From Cristatella mucedo (lineage: Eukaryota; Bryozoa; Phylactolaemata; Cristatellidae), in the NCBI GenBank assembly GCA_009760855.2, contig WPIO01000239.1, forward strand, positions 155,962 through 219,961: a stretch of DNA of 64,000 nt, in the 5' to 3' direction. Positions within the stretch are counted from its first letter, which is position 1. Every line of letters starts with the position of its first letter. Below, piece by piece: positions 53,501-63,781 of this stretch. The notes beneath the pieces were generated by a model, which saw only the letters and a list, made by a program, of their open reading frames with translations, was not told the origin of the DNA and ran no database searches. Position numbers and translations under genes: made by a program.

Positions 53501-56500
53501 CCAGCTGATTTAAAAAACAGCCTTTTTCGTGTCAGAAGAGCCCTTAAGGCTATCACCACCGTTTTCAGTTGCGACGAAGGATCGGCAATCACAGGATTCG
53601 AGCCCATGACCTCGGGATTGAGTTTGTGAAAAGCAACCACCTTACTTAGTGGGCCATCATGGTTCACCAATCCTTGCATATATCGAATGGTGGCAGGCTG
53701 TTGTTGAGTTAGTAGAAAATGGGATATTTTTAACTCTGTTTCAGCCCATCAAGTATGACGGAAAACGTTTGCTCCCGAATTAGTCGTACTGCTGCTAATT
53801 CTTCCCCAGTATCTACAGCACGCAGTTGCTGGCTGACTGCACGACTGACGAACGGCTGCTTCAGCTTCGCATATTCGTCGTACTTCTGCCTTTTCCTCAG
53901 TCTCTTCGGCACGTGATTGCTCGCGAGAGCGACTTTTCCTTTCGGCGGATTTTCTTTAATGATCTTGAGTTGTATCCATTGAAAAAGTATTTTGGCTGTA
54001 AAATGTAAAATCTACCATTAATTCGCAGCCATTTAATGCTAAACGCAAAGCACCCAGGCCCAGATGTACAACTCACTTAATACAAATCTGGCAGCTTTGC
54101 AATGTGCCAACTCAGCTGGTCCAAGTAAGCGTAGGGACTGGAAGCACCCACCGAAACCGCTCGGGTGCAAGTAAAGGAGACCGAAATGCAGGGGAGGTAA
54201 TGCAGAGCTCAATCTGCAGAAATGTCATGGTCACCCCTTGAACAACCCTTTAAGTTCTTAGTCGTTTAAAGTTCTAGCATTGTAATGTTCAACTTCAGCT
54301 ATGACTACGTAGGCAAATTAGAATATTATTTACCCCCACCCACATTTTTGACACTCATCATTGCTGACCTTCGTGAATGACTCCAAATACAGCACGAATG
54401 ATTAAATGTATAGGTGATGATATCATTGACGTACTAATTAACTGACCTAGCTTATTGTTGGGGTAGCTAACCGTTTGTTATCCATCAGTGGTGAGGTTGT
54501 AATGCTGAAAATACAGATTAGGACAAATCCGATGCCTATTTTTTGCAGCGTGTACTGAGATCGCATAGTTTCATTTGCTGTGCAATCGGGAGACGCCTGA
54601 GAATTGCCGACATCATAGTGGCTCCGTGCAGCTGCTTTCCTATGCATGCTCTTTCTTCGTTGTTGAAGCCGCGAGAGATGCCAGCTCTGTCAGCAGCAGG
54701 CAGTGCAATGCGACCTGACTCTACTCGCATTGATTCCTGGTGCCTCTCAGTCTCAGCTTCGGCCTCCTCTGCTACCGTCCACTGTCCAAGTCACTCACCT
54801 GCTTGCAGCGGTCGGCTTGCGGAGATTCTATCACATGTGCTCTGTATACGTTTTAGGTATTTTTTGTTGTGAGAAAGAAGTACAGTCACGTTTCCTTCCT
54901 ACATGTTTTCCATCATGGTGTCATGCCAGTGTCATTGTGGTTCGGAGTCAAGTTTGTACCAGGTGATAAACTGTGCCTTCTCAGGGGATGCCGTGGGTAC
55001 CGCAGTGAGTCACACAGAGGCTGGTTCCTGATGTGTCACGTGTTTGATGACTTAAAGCTTTGGCATTGTTGCAATGCATAAATTACCCATAGCCATGAAG
55101 CCTATGCATTTAGTTAGAATATTAATTGGAAAAATATTCCTATCGTCCAGTGACTACCGTTATGACGATTCCAATTTCCCCATTCGGAGCATGGCAACTT
55201 ACTCTCCTGCATAAAACCCACATAGTCTTTGTGGAGTTGCAAAAGGAGATACATTACATTGCCTAGAGGAGCAGGGTGTGGCTGAACGTAAGAGCGGTTG
55301 CTGGGTTGCTAGTCACTCTTTGTTGGTGGCAGTGCTGGAGAAACGGTGAAAAAGTGACTTGTGCAGTTGTACGAATGTGGTCTACATACAAAAATAGGAG
55401 TGGGTGATTTTACTAGGTATGGGCAAACCAAGTAGGATTCCGAAATTCGGAAACCTAACGCTCAAAATTGACTCTGCTAGCATATCTCCTGTTGAATCCG
55501 TACGAAATTTAGGTGTGCTATTCCAAAGTGACCTTTCATTCCTCAGTCAGGTCTGCCTACTTTGAGCTACATGACATTGCTAAAAATTGGGCTTGCATAG
55601 ACAATTGGTCAATTCATTTTTGACGTTCTGTTTCTACTTCTGAAACTCACTGCTTGCTGGTCTACCGGCGTCTGTAATCAAGCACTTACAGTTGGTGCAA
55701 AACTCTGTAGCTAGGCTTGCCTGTCGTGAGCACCACAGCTGCCACATCACACCATTTCTCGCCGACCTGCACGGGTTCCCAGTCAAGCAACGCATCGACT
55801 TCAAGGCTGTGTCACTCGCTTTTAGGTTCTTTTATTATGTAGCTCTAGCCTACCTATCAGATCCCCACTTGGCTAAGCATCGTACCACTTGCTTTTCTGA
55901 ATTTAGTAGCTTAGCTACACCTTGTACAAACCTCAAATCCTTTGGAGACCCTGCCTTTAGTTTGTATGCTCCTAAAGCCTGGAACTCACTTCTGACTGAC
56001 TGTCATGCCATCCCCCACTTGACATTTAAAAAGAAGCTATAGACAAATCTATTTATGTCAGCATTTAGTTGGTCCACGTGATTCGTCCTGTGTGTGCTTA
56101 TGCTTGCTGACTTAGCATGCTGCCACTAACCATATTTGCAAGCTGACCCTGTGTAGGTAACTTCTGACCGTGCTATGCTTGTCGACATTGAGCATGCTAC
56201 CACTAACCATTCGATCATGTTTCTTTGCAGCATATTTAAAGTACCTAGAAAGAGATTAAGTTCGTTGAAAGTGCTATACGAATGCATTATTATTATTAAT
56301 ATTATGGAGCCAAATTTCTTGCTCTCACTAGAAGTTTACTTTGGGCTTATTCCGGGAGGCAACTGACTACCAGCAGGCTTTACGGAGTGACTGCCGTATA
56401 TACAGTCTCTGTTGAAGCTTTATTTTTTTAACGTGTGCAGTAACTGCACAGTGCTACCACTCGCTTCCCTAAAGTCACTGTGAGCCACTAAACTGTGTTC

Positions 56501-59500
56501 ATGTTAGCACGATCACTGCCTGCACACGGTAATTCTGCCTTTGTTTGGCAAGATGCTGCCTTTAAGAACAAGTTAATGTGTGCTTTGTTGGTTGCCGTCA
56601 ATGACAGTTTCTACATCGTTAAGTTGATTGATGTACCTTTCCAGCCCCCACTGGTTTTTACATGAAAACAGGTGCTGATTTGCAATCTTCTGCATTCAGC
56701 TGACGGTTGCAGGCTCGCCAAGATGGCACACCGGGGCAGCAGTCGCACTTCCCCCCATATAATTCCGCCTTTAGCAAGTTCGAGGGAGGATTTTTCAGTG
56801 AGATTTAACGACGAATTTTTAAAAGAGTTGACCGAGGCAGGCTCTGACGTCGATTCGACTGAAAGTGCAGAAGGTGAAATCAGTGTCATTCCTGTCAGAG
56901 ATCAGAGGTCTTCAAGCTTTCTTACGCTGTCCGGGATTCATTATCACTTCTTGTTCGAACACCTGGATGAAGGTCAAGGACAATAAGCCGTTGCCGGCTG
57001 ATGGATTGCACACAAATTCATAGGTACACAGGGGTTGCCTCGGATGTGCAATTGTCTGATACATTCCCAGAACACACCCGTAAGGTCATTTATGAAGGCC
57101 GGATATCGGCTAATATAGTGGAAGATACAGAGCGAGTTTCAGCCGTCACATAGCTGGATACTTACATAGAACACTGAAAAGCTTAATCTTATTGGGCGAA
57201 TGTTTGTAATGGGCACCGTTGCAAAGCCCTTATAGAGGACTACTGGTCTGGAAACTAGCTGATTGAAACACACTGTGTTAGAAGTATCATGCTCCGAGAC
57301 TGGTTCCAGCTGCTGCTATAAAGTTCAGCTATTTCTCCAACAATTTTCTTATACCACAAAGCGATAGGCAAAGGAAGAAAATAATGGATCAGCTGTTCAG
57401 GCATTGTCTGAATCAGTCTCCTTAGCCAGGTTAGGGAAGTATCTTATGACTCCCCGGTCTGCCGATATGGGCGCCTGTCCTTCCGGCAGCATATATCGAA
57501 TAACGGTCAACGTATAGTGTAAAGGTTCCTAAGCTGTTTGAGCCATCAGGATTCATTTGGGATTTTCCTTGGAGCACTGGGCTATGCTAAGCCTATCATA
57601 ATAAGGTTTATAGAAAAGAGGTCAGGATGAGAACACTGGGTGCATGTTGACAGCTACTATACGAGTGTAGTACTGGCGAAGCAGCCGCTGATGCATCAGA
57701 GTCTATGCTTGTACTGTACTCTTTGTATCAAATCGCAGGATTATAAAAACAGCTCTCGCAAAGAAACCAAAGACAGAAGAAGTGTGCAGTGAACGGAGTA
57801 GCCAGATCCTAGTAAAAAGTATGGTACGGTGAGCTAGCTTGGCTTACTTATTCCAGGTACTTATCATGTAAGCAATTTGGTGGCCAACCTGGAATGTTCG
57901 TGGGACTGCAGACAAGTCGTGAAGCCTGAATACGTGCTGGATTGTATCGCCTACATGCAAAGCATTGACTATCAGCTGACGTCATACTACTTTGAAAAAG
58001 AAATCGAAGTCCCTGGGAGATGGTCAGAAGTTCCCGGTCTGGTTTATAGTGCCGGTAATCTAGAGTCTGGTTTGCGACTCAATTGTAAGTAAGTAGTAAG
58101 TAAGTCAGTAGTAAGTAAGTAAGTAGTAAGTAGTAGCGTAATAAGTCGCCCTGCCCAAGCCCCGAGATGGTGGCTGCAGCATCTGGACGAACCTAGTTTC
58201 AATGGACTGTATGATCCTGCGAAGCTGCTATACAAGTTGAAAATAACTTGTTGCATGTTGGCATAAATAGTAGATACTGCTAATAGACTGTTAATGGATA
58301 CTATTAATAGAGACTGCATTACAAGTGCAAGACTTGCTTCTCGACACCAGCTTTTGCGTTACGCTGCGTTTCGAGCGAATGTCAAGCATTTAGTGACTAA
58401 ATTTAGTCAAGCTAATGCCCACTCGTTGTACTCGTATATCAGATGCGAGAAAAAAGCAGTCGGCTGCTTTGTGTGTCTCCAACCACAAATATTTAGTAAA
58501 ATATAAAATTAAAAAATATAAAAATTAAATTAAATTAAATAATATTAAAAAATAAAATTAAAAAATATCCGCGGCTTCATGCAGAAAAATCAAGGGCAAA
58601 TCCTCCACTAGCTTGCTTTCGGATTTTAGCAAAGAGCAAGACCGTCGCGCCCGGGTTGAGGGACGATTTGGGTTTCACCCTACCTGAAGTGTAAATTTAG
58701 TAAACCTAGCTCACTGACTTCGGCCTGAGCAGCTGGCATCTTGCCGTAAATCAGGTATACTGTCGCTGAAACCTCTTTCAGCCAGTCGACACCGGAGCTT
58801 TAGCTGCCGGGATTTTTTTGATCGAGATTTTGTCAGCATGTAGCCTGTGTATGCCTCTCAAATAAAAATTACACATAAAGCAAATAACATGTCAATGGCG
58901 GTCAACGGCATCGATTCCCTCATTTATTATTCATTTAGGCAGTATTCATTTAGATCATATCAACTGTATGCTTCTGGATCGGTCCAAGCTCATTCCTCAA
59001 CTTAGCTTGATACAATCGCCATCAGTCTGTGGTTTCACGAGTGATAAAATCTCTATCTCGTTATACAGGTGGATTTGGTACCTTTAATAGCATGTTGAAC
59101 TCCGTGGTCCATTTCTTCATGTACCTTTACTATTGTCTCTCTGCACTCGGACCGCAATATCAGAAGTATCTATGGTGGAAGTCCTACCTTACCAAGATGC
59201 AGATCGTAAGCACTTTCATTTCACAATACTGCAGTTTTAAGGCCAACCTGCTTTTTGCAAACAATCTCTTTTTCATAAATGGCATATGGTGCATTGTTGT
59301 TGCATTGCTGTAGACACGACTTGGTGCTGCTATTTAGTTACTCATGGTGCCAGCTTGTTTGTGTATACACTTCTATAATATTTCTATTCATTGTAGACTG
59401 CAGCAAATACGCTAGAAGGAATATAGAGGTCCTTACCAAGGTCTATCGTGGGTAGCTCAATTTAAGGTGCTCTTTAATAGTTTGACCTTCGTTATAAGGT

Positions 59501-62500
59501 ACAGTTCTAAGTTTTATCAGTTTAAACTGTGTTTTTTGGGATTAACAAGATGGTGGACGGTGGATGTTCTGACTTGGTATATCGATGGTTTATCTTTAGG
59601 CAGTCTCCTAGCTGACGCTGCAGCAGGCAGGGTGTTTAGCCGTGGAGGTGGTTAAAGTGCTTTGCTCTTCACGATCCAGGTCGTGGGTTTAAGTCCTGCA
59701 GTGGGCGATCCTTTGCTGCCCACCGCAAGCAGTGGTACTAGCCGTCAAAGTTCTTCTGCCACTATACAAATGAGGCTGTTAGATCCTCTAACCTTTTTTA
59801 TTGCGACCGAAAGTGATAGTGACAGCCTCAAAGGCTCTTCCGTCATTGGAGTTGTAATTGGAGTTGTTAAAACAGCCAAGGTTTACTTTACTTTTCTTCG
59901 CTGACTACCAATTACTCCCGAAGTCATAGCTTCTGAAGAAATGGGATAGCAGGTTCGGTCAACATTTAGAAAAATAAGAAAATCCAGAGGAGTCGTAAGT
60001 CGCAGTTTCGCTGGGACAAAGAGCAGGAGAATATCGCTGCGAGCTCGGAGGCACCCAATTGGAAGTAAGGATGTGCAAATGCGTTCAGGCAGTACATGCA
60101 AGCTTAAGCCCAGGCCCCTTTGAGCTCTTCGCAGAGAGAGTAGGAGAATGGAATCCCGATTTGGTGAAGGCACGTGGGATATCGGGGATGCACGTGACAA
60201 GTGATAAGTTGTATAGCCTATTAATTTCGTGGTCCCTTCCCTGCTACCTATAAACAAGTGCTTACAGAATGATGAATTGATATTTAAGTCAATGTTTTCT
60301 GCGGATGGAGGCATAAACTGGCTTGTGTTCGATAGGCTCAAATCGTGGCTGTCATTGGTTACAGCATGTGCATTTCGACAGTGACTCATGTAGCAGGCCA
60401 GTCTTGTGTGGTCAATCTTTATACCTCATACTGGCTTACTAAGGCGACCCAGACGGATTAAAAAAAATTAGGCACACATGTAGAGTTTGATTAGATCTGC
60501 GAGATGTATTTCTAGTAACTGCTACCCACGGTCTACAATTCTTGAAGCGTTGTCAATATTGTTTTCAGGTCAAGTTAAGCTACCTTCTTTAACCGTTTTC
60601 GCACCTGTGCTTTTCTTTTCTACTTCTGCTGGGCTAGCACTAGTAATTGTAAATTCAGCTGGTCTCTGCCAGTTCGTGCAGCTATGCCTTCTCACTCTTC
60701 TTTCCCACTAAAAAATAAATCCTCTGAAATAAAGGGGTTGAGGTCATTTCTCCCCTCCCCCCCCCCGCCCGGGAGTGACAGATCAGTGACTCGGAGGCTC
60801 CGGCAGACTCCCAGCCTCTTGAGTGCACACATCGACCGTCTTTGTTCAACACTGGAGGCTATGACCAGAAAATCTCGGTGCAGTAAATTTAATGCAAACG
60901 CTAAAGTCACGTGTGAGTATTGGCTAGCGGATCATGGGACAATGCTAGTTAATCAAACGCTCTGTGGCCAACCTAATTGTAGCCGAGGAGCTCGTGACCC
61001 ACAGTCTGTGCACGGAATTGCTTGGCCCAGTCACCCATATTTAATCAACCAGCCAGTAACCGTTTTACGTATTTATTAATTCAACATCAACTGATGCCTT
61101 CATATTTAATCACCTAGCAATAGCTGTTACCTTCACACTTAACAACTGATTCCTTCACATTTGATGAAAATGCAATAACTGGCTCCTCTACATTTGATTA
61201 GCCAGTAGCAGCTTCTTGCCTAGGTGTGTCTTCGAATTGTTTTAGCTTTACTTCAGACGATCTTGTTAAGTATTTAGAAGTGCAGGCAATCTAGTGTGTG
61301 ATCAGAGCTTATTGCCTAGATTTGTAGGCCACGTGTGACAGTATGCATCTTTGTAATAACTCTGCAAAGCCATGTCAAGTGCCTAGAAAGAGACTAAGTT
61401 ATCTGAGAGCGCTATACAAATGTAGTTATAATTATTATTACAGTTCCTCGGAAGTGCATTCACTGCCACCCGCCAGGCAGTTCGACAATACTGCTTAGGC
61501 TACTTAGTCATTCACCTGTCTTGCATGATCTAATGACTCAAGCTCTGCTAGAGCTATTTCTATGGGTAATGCAAATCAATCAAACTTTTAACTTAGCTTT
61601 GAACCTCTTGAGATCGTGTACATGTATGAAGTTGTATAGTGACTGTAAAGATCAGGCAAGATAACGAATGGATAGTATCGAAAGGCCTTTCCATTCTATT
61701 ATAGAAACCAAGGTTGAATTATGTGTCCATACTTCACGCTACCGCCGATCGGGCACTGCCTTAGACCATCTCTAGCCACATGTTGTACAAGTGCAAAATG
61801 CAATGTTTTGACATCGTGACAGCAACGAGACGACAATGTAATCAGTAGAGACATTCGCAGTTGAGGCTAGGATTCTTAGTAAAGCAACTCTGTACAATGG
61901 TATGAAGACTTCGGTTCAGCGATGTCACTCTTTCCAGCCCCAGATGAGCTCAGCTGGCCACCTCCTTGCACCTACCAAGTAAGGTAGAGCTGCGACGAAC
62001 AACACTAGCTGCCAGCTTTGGAAGTTCCTGTGGCTGTTTGATAGGAGTTTGGCGAGTGTGAATGAGGGCCAATTCGTGGACGTGTGAAATATGCATGCAA
62101 AACAAGTATTTAAACGTGCACACGTCAACACTATGCATGCACCTTACTTCTAGATAGGTCGTGGTCTGTGCTCCGAATCATGCAAAAACAGACCCTTAGT
62201 GCTCCGTCTTATATTCCGTCGACTCTACCTAGAGATTTTTCTGAATTAGTTTGCCGTGGCATCGATTTCTGACTGCTTATCTCAGTCGGGGTATCTCTTA
62301 CGTTTCAGGTACAGTTCATCGTCGTCACTGTGCATTCCATGCAGCTGCTCTTCATTCCATGCGACTACCCGATGCTGGTTGTTTACTGGATTATGTTGTA
62401 TGCGCTAATCTTCCTCGGAATGTTCGCGAAGTTCTATGCCAGGTCGTACGGTGGCAGCCGTTCGAGGATCGAGGCCCATTCGCGAGGGTCAGGCAAGCAC

Positions 62501-62506
62501 GAGTGA
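38476..62506 (+). CDS. ELOVL1/7-like very-long-chain fatty acid elongase, gene B, complete (7 coding exons)
   Basis: Joined exons 38476-38536, 39574-39764, 40201-40281, 42926-42982, 54857-54962, 59069-59205 and 62309-62506 give 276 codons plus stop, within the family's usual length. Motifs: DPRLDGW (about 21-27), the G-Y-S-F-x-C-x-P-V-D-Y-S block (about 93-104), KFIELVDT (123-130), HVFHH (146-150), [12 protein letters not shown] (176-187), TKMQIVQF (207-214). These are the defining elements of ELO 3-ketoacyl-CoA synthases, multipass ER proteins that perform the condensation step of fatty acid elongation. The DPR-x-x-W start and G-Y-S block place it nearest ELOVL1/7 by recollection of the families; no alignment was run. 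Introns are GT-AG throughout. Oddities: Leu at 157 where Trp is usual, Cys at 188 where Gly is usual, and an 11.9 kb intron 4 full of LINEs that enters the duplicated block. Confidence 0.88.
38537..39573. other. Gene B intron 1
   Basis: GC-rich, with a CT-rich run at 39020-39060 and a (CTG)n run at 39509-39535 just before exon 2. Multiple overlapping open frames reflect GC composition only. Confidence 0.6.
39574..39764 (+). CDS. Gene B exon 2 (DPRLDGW, first membrane segments)
   Basis: Acceptor CTTTGTTAG, donor GTACGG. It encodes (D)[14 protein letters not shown], a hydrophobic segment, then [16 protein letters not shown] and [15 protein letters not shown], the standard opening of ELOVL proteins. 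An alternative acceptor at 39537 (GCCAG) is also in phase with exon 1 and would add about 12 Ser-rich residues; the shorter form fits the family better. A (CTG)n run precedes the exon. Confidence 0.85.
39765..40200. other. Gene B intron 2 with fold-back sequences
   Basis: CCTCCT-rich (39848-39890) and GAGGAG-rich (39898-39928) segments are complementary and could fold. A near-perfect palindrome lies at 40114-40150. Confidence 0.6.
40114..40150. repeat. Near-perfect palindrome, 18-bp arms, 1-nt centre
   Basis: CTGCTGACTGGCCACTCG, G, CGAGTGGCCAGTCAGCAG. It ends 50 bp before the exon 3 acceptor, in the branch-point zone of intron 2. Confidence 0.95.
40201..40281 (+). CDS. Gene B exon 3 (GW-x-x-GYS / PVDYS block)
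   Basis: Acceptor GGTTGCAG, donor GTGAGT; 81 bp, phase 0 at both ends. It reads [20 protein letters not shown] then RSPRAMR, matching the luminal-loop block of ELOVL1/7 proteins that bridges MALE of exon 2 and the histidine-box half. A near-perfect palindrome (40114-40150) ends 50 bp before the acceptor. Confidence 0.9.
42270..42450 (+). mobile_element. Diverged SINE family 1 (gene B intron 3)
   Basis: CTTCACGACAAAGGCCGTG GGTT, CACTGCAACTGAGGTGATAG and GAGGCTGTTCGATCAGCC match the family 1 body. Confidence 0.5.
42600..42765 (-). mobile_element. tRNA-derived SINE, family 2 (in gene B intron 3)
   Basis: The reverse complement shows GGCCCAGTGGCTAAGGACG, a diverged B box (GTGGGCTCTAGCCC) and the tail GCCTGAATAGAGATTAAG ... 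CTCTAGGAG. Diverged. Confidence 0.65.
42926..42982 (+). CDS. Gene B exon 4 (KxxELxDT)
   Basis: Acceptor CTTTTCAG, donor GTAAGT; 57 bp, phase 0 at both ends. It reads [27 protein letters not shown] is the KxxELxDT signature found just before the His box. The next in-phase exon, VFFVVRKK, occurs only in the duplicated blocks, the nearest downstream being 54857. Confidence 0.93.
43315..43378 (-). repeat. Short dispersed repeat shared with intron 5
   Basis: The reverse complement (CATAGTCTTTATGGCTTCGTGG AGTTACAG ... GAGATACATTATAC) matches 5895-5945 and its duplicate near 55215-55260. It lies beside LINE ends in both places; type unknown. Confidence 0.5.
43383..45305 (-). pseudogene. Minus-strand L2/CR1-like LINE, RT and 3' end
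   Basis: Minus-strand frames read [13 protein letters not shown] (near 45150), [17 protein letters not shown] (near 44970), [10 protein letters not shown] and then [20 protein letters not shown] (near 43640). The 3' end near 43383 has GTGCGCTATACAAAATTC. The frame is repeatedly broken. Diverged from the 21-27 kb family. Confidence 0.8.
45308..46110 (+). mobile_element. L2-like LINE fragment, plus strand, nested
   Basis: [40 protein letters not shown], then a 3' UTR and (ATT)n. It sits between the RT part and the endonuclease part of a minus-strand LINE, as if inserted there. Confidence 0.75.
45733..45815 (+). mobile_element. LINE 3' tail inserted inside the nested LINE
   Basis: ACCCAGAAAGAGATTGAGTT and CTCTGAGGGCGCTTTAGTGC plus (ATT)n interrupt the C-terminal frame of the surrounding element. 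TAGTGCATTATTAT is repeated at the right edge. Confidence 0.7.
46700..47260 (-). pseudogene. L2-like LINE endonuclease fragment
   Basis: On the minus strand [20 protein letters not shown], followed by a short conserved run, corresponds to the C-terminal APE endonuclease block (GDFN). Probably the 5' portion of the minus element whose RT is at 43383-45305. Confidence 0.6.
47261..49038. other. Gene B intron 4, unrecognised sequence
   Basis: No repeat family or coding motif recognised. A T-run at 47763-47770. Confidence 0.5.
49436..49610 (-). repeat. R2-type repeat present only in the right duplication copy
   Basis: 175 bp inserted at AGCCG / TCGGACG relative to base 397 of the left copy. GGGCGCTCTCTCTTCGTAGC, TGCCGCGTTCCAGCTACTG and GTGCAGCACTTGCAAGTAGC match the reverse complement of the 35.4 kb repeat. 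No clear target-site duplication. Confidence 0.75.
53505..53672 (-). mobile_element. tRNA-derived SINE, family 1, right copy
   Basis: Duplicate of 4180-4345 with a few changes (for example CGAGCCCATGAC). Confidence 0.72.
54857..54962 (+). CDS. Gene B exon 5 (HxxHH box)
   Basis: Same splice sites and length as the left copy. It contains HVFHH, the likely catalytic histidine box. It differs from gene A exon 5 by two adjacent bases in a single codon: TTG (Leu) instead of TGT (Cys), at a place where TGG (Trp) is usual in the family. Confidence 0.92.
55417..56310 (+). mobile_element. 5'-truncated L2-like LINE, right copy
   Basis: Duplicate of 6074-6970 with a few substitutions and short indels. 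It sits in intron 5 of gene B. Confidence 0.85.
56723..58490 (+). pseudogene. piggyBac-type transposase pseudogene, right copy
   Basis: Duplicate of the 7381-9060 fossil in intron 5 of gene B, with the same inactivating lesions, so it was dead before duplication. A GTAA/GTAGTAA microsatellite has expanded inside it at 58083-58145. The tail from 58320 stays open ([20 protein letters not shown] onward, ending with a C-x7-C-x2-C cluster), reminiscent of the Cys-rich piggyBac C-terminus but not a clear match. Confidence 0.78.
59069..59205 (+). CDS. Gene B exon 6 (HxxMYxYY block)
   Basis: 137 bp between ATACAG and GTAAG. It reads [20 protein letters not shown] and onward. Versus gene A: Gly for Ser, Asn for Tyr, Ser for Gly, one synonymous change, and Cys for the normally invariant Gly in YYGLSALG. 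No stop or frameshift. Confidence 0.92.
59627..59799 (+). mobile_element. tRNA-derived SINE, family 1, right copy
   Basis: Duplicate of 10325-10497 in intron 6 of gene B. Confidence 0.7.
61370..61445 (+). mobile_element. L2-like LINE 3' tail fragment, right copy
   Basis: Duplicate of 12055-12142. Confidence 0.7.
62309..62506 (+). CDS. Gene B exon 7 (C-terminus and stop)
   Basis: Acceptor ACGTTTCAG; 65 codons plus [23 protein letters not shown] begins the last membrane segments; a Ser/Gly/Arg-rich tail ends ...GSGKHE. Two amino-acid differences from gene A (Val for Phe at 235, Ala for Val at 255) and three synonymous ones. The preceding intron lacks the LINE tail seen in the left copy. Confidence 0.9.
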   Translation, partial: VQFIVVTVHSMQLLFIPCDYPMLVVYWIMLYALIFLGMFAKFYARSYGGSRSRIEAHSRGSGKHE

Positions 62507-62782
62507 TGCCTGCTCTGCCTAGCACGTGATCTAGCAGGCGACATGCCACGAGCTGATCCCAGCAGGCAGAGCCTAGTGACTAGCGGCGCTGCTCACTTAT
62601 CCCGGGCACCAGGCCCCTAGCTACTAACACCGGTAAAGACGCCGAGTGCAATCGCGCAAACGAAACCTATTGGACCAGACGATGGCAGAAGGTAACAGGG
62701 TCGACAGGGCAAGCCTACACGCGTGCTGGTATATTTTTCCACGTCGTTATACGATTGCGCAGCTTTAGAGTGCAAATAGTGA

Positions 62783-62788
62783 AATAAA
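62783..62788 (+). promoter_or_regulatory. Candidate polyadenylation signal, gene B
   Basis: AATAAA about 277 bases after the gene B stop, beyond the right duplication breakpoint (62623), so it is specific to gene B. Confidence 0.4.
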
Positions 62789-62891
62789 GCAAACCAAAAA
62801 ACGCTGTGCTCCAAAGAGCAAGACGCGCACGCACACCTCAGCGCTCGCGGAGTCACGATGCCGCCTCCGCAGCCGGCTAGTGCGGCATTGC

Positions 62892-62994
62892 CTAGGCGAC
62901 CAGGCCCTGCTCGCGCTCCGCTGTCTGCTCCTTGTGCTTCCGTCGCTCGAGCAGCCGCCGCTCTCTCTCGTACTCCTTCATCCGAAGCACCCAG
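62892..62994 (-). CDS. Terminal coding exon of an unidentified convergent gene
   Basis: On the minus strand a good acceptor (CTTTTCTTTTAG) is followed by an open frame WVLRMKEYERERRLLERRKH then KEQTAEREQGLVA and TAG. The composition (33 residues, rich in Glu/Arg/Lys with regular hydrophobics) suggests an amphipathic or coiled-coil C-terminus. It uses a phase-1 entry. The protein family is not recognised, and no further exon could be supported in the remaining kilobase. It is convergent with elongase gene B. Confidence 0.5.
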
Positions 62995-63780
62995 CTAAAA
63001 GAAAAGCCGGTCACGTGGTGTGAGGGGCAAACCGTGAGGCATCTGCTGGTTCTCTATCACTCACAGGATGGCAATTAAAATAATTGTAATTGTCAGAACG
63101 AAGTGACTTGGCTAGCTGCAACGCAGGTGCAAACCCGGCTACATTATGCAAGTAGTGCTACTCCAAGGGGGGAGGGCAAGCATGAACGAGATTACAGACG
63201 CCAAAACTTGCACATTCAGGCATGCCGCTTGTTCAACAGTCAATTTTTGCTCAGGTGGTGAGGCGTGGCCCATACTTTTGGAGGATGTGCCGTGCATATG
63301 GGTCGAGTTGCTGCCCAGTTCCGGTCTCTGCCGAGGTCTACCCGTATTCTTAGTACATCGGAAGCTGGTCGCAGTCAGCTTTCGACTGCATGTCAGGCAC
63401 GGCGAGCGTGCGAGAACAGCTGGCCCCACATGTCGTGTCTACTCCCAACCGTGGTGCAAGCGTTGAAGCATCGCGAGAGCTCAAAACCTTTCTTGTGCTA
63501 CAAGCCGGAGGTCAATTTGGGTTACTCCTTTACGGTGGAGGAAAAACGGGGTAGAGAAAAATACGTTATGACTTAGTTAACAAGCTCTACTCTTTCGCAA
63601 GCCACAGCGTGTCGCATGGCTTCGTGTCGCATGGCGCTGCATCGATGCAAATGACACCTCGCAGCCACAGTTGAGGCAAACTGCAGCAGCAGCAGTCGAA
63701 CCGGAGGGACGGGGGGGGGGGGAAAGGGGAAGGACGAACTGCACCAATGCTACGGTGCTTCATGCTTCACATCACAGATT
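62995..63780. other. Right-end spacer
   Basis: Possibly an intron of the minus-strand gene ending at 62892. A 12-base G run at 63711-63722. No further exon could be supported. Confidence 0.4.
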
Positions 63781-63781
63781 G

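Larger units (their letters stand above)
49039..62623 (+). repeat. Right copy of 13.5 kb direct segmental duplication
   Basis: Direct repeat of 1-13471. It begins inside intron 4 of gene B and ends in its 3' UTR. Relative to the left copy it has a 175 bp insertion (49436-49610), about 120 bp extra near 53336-53467, a GTAA/GTAGTAA microsatellite near 58083-58145, and lacks the LINE-tail insertion that precedes the last exon in the left copy. Several stretches are close to identical (for example those matching 728-1805 and 9910-12500). Confidence 0.95.
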
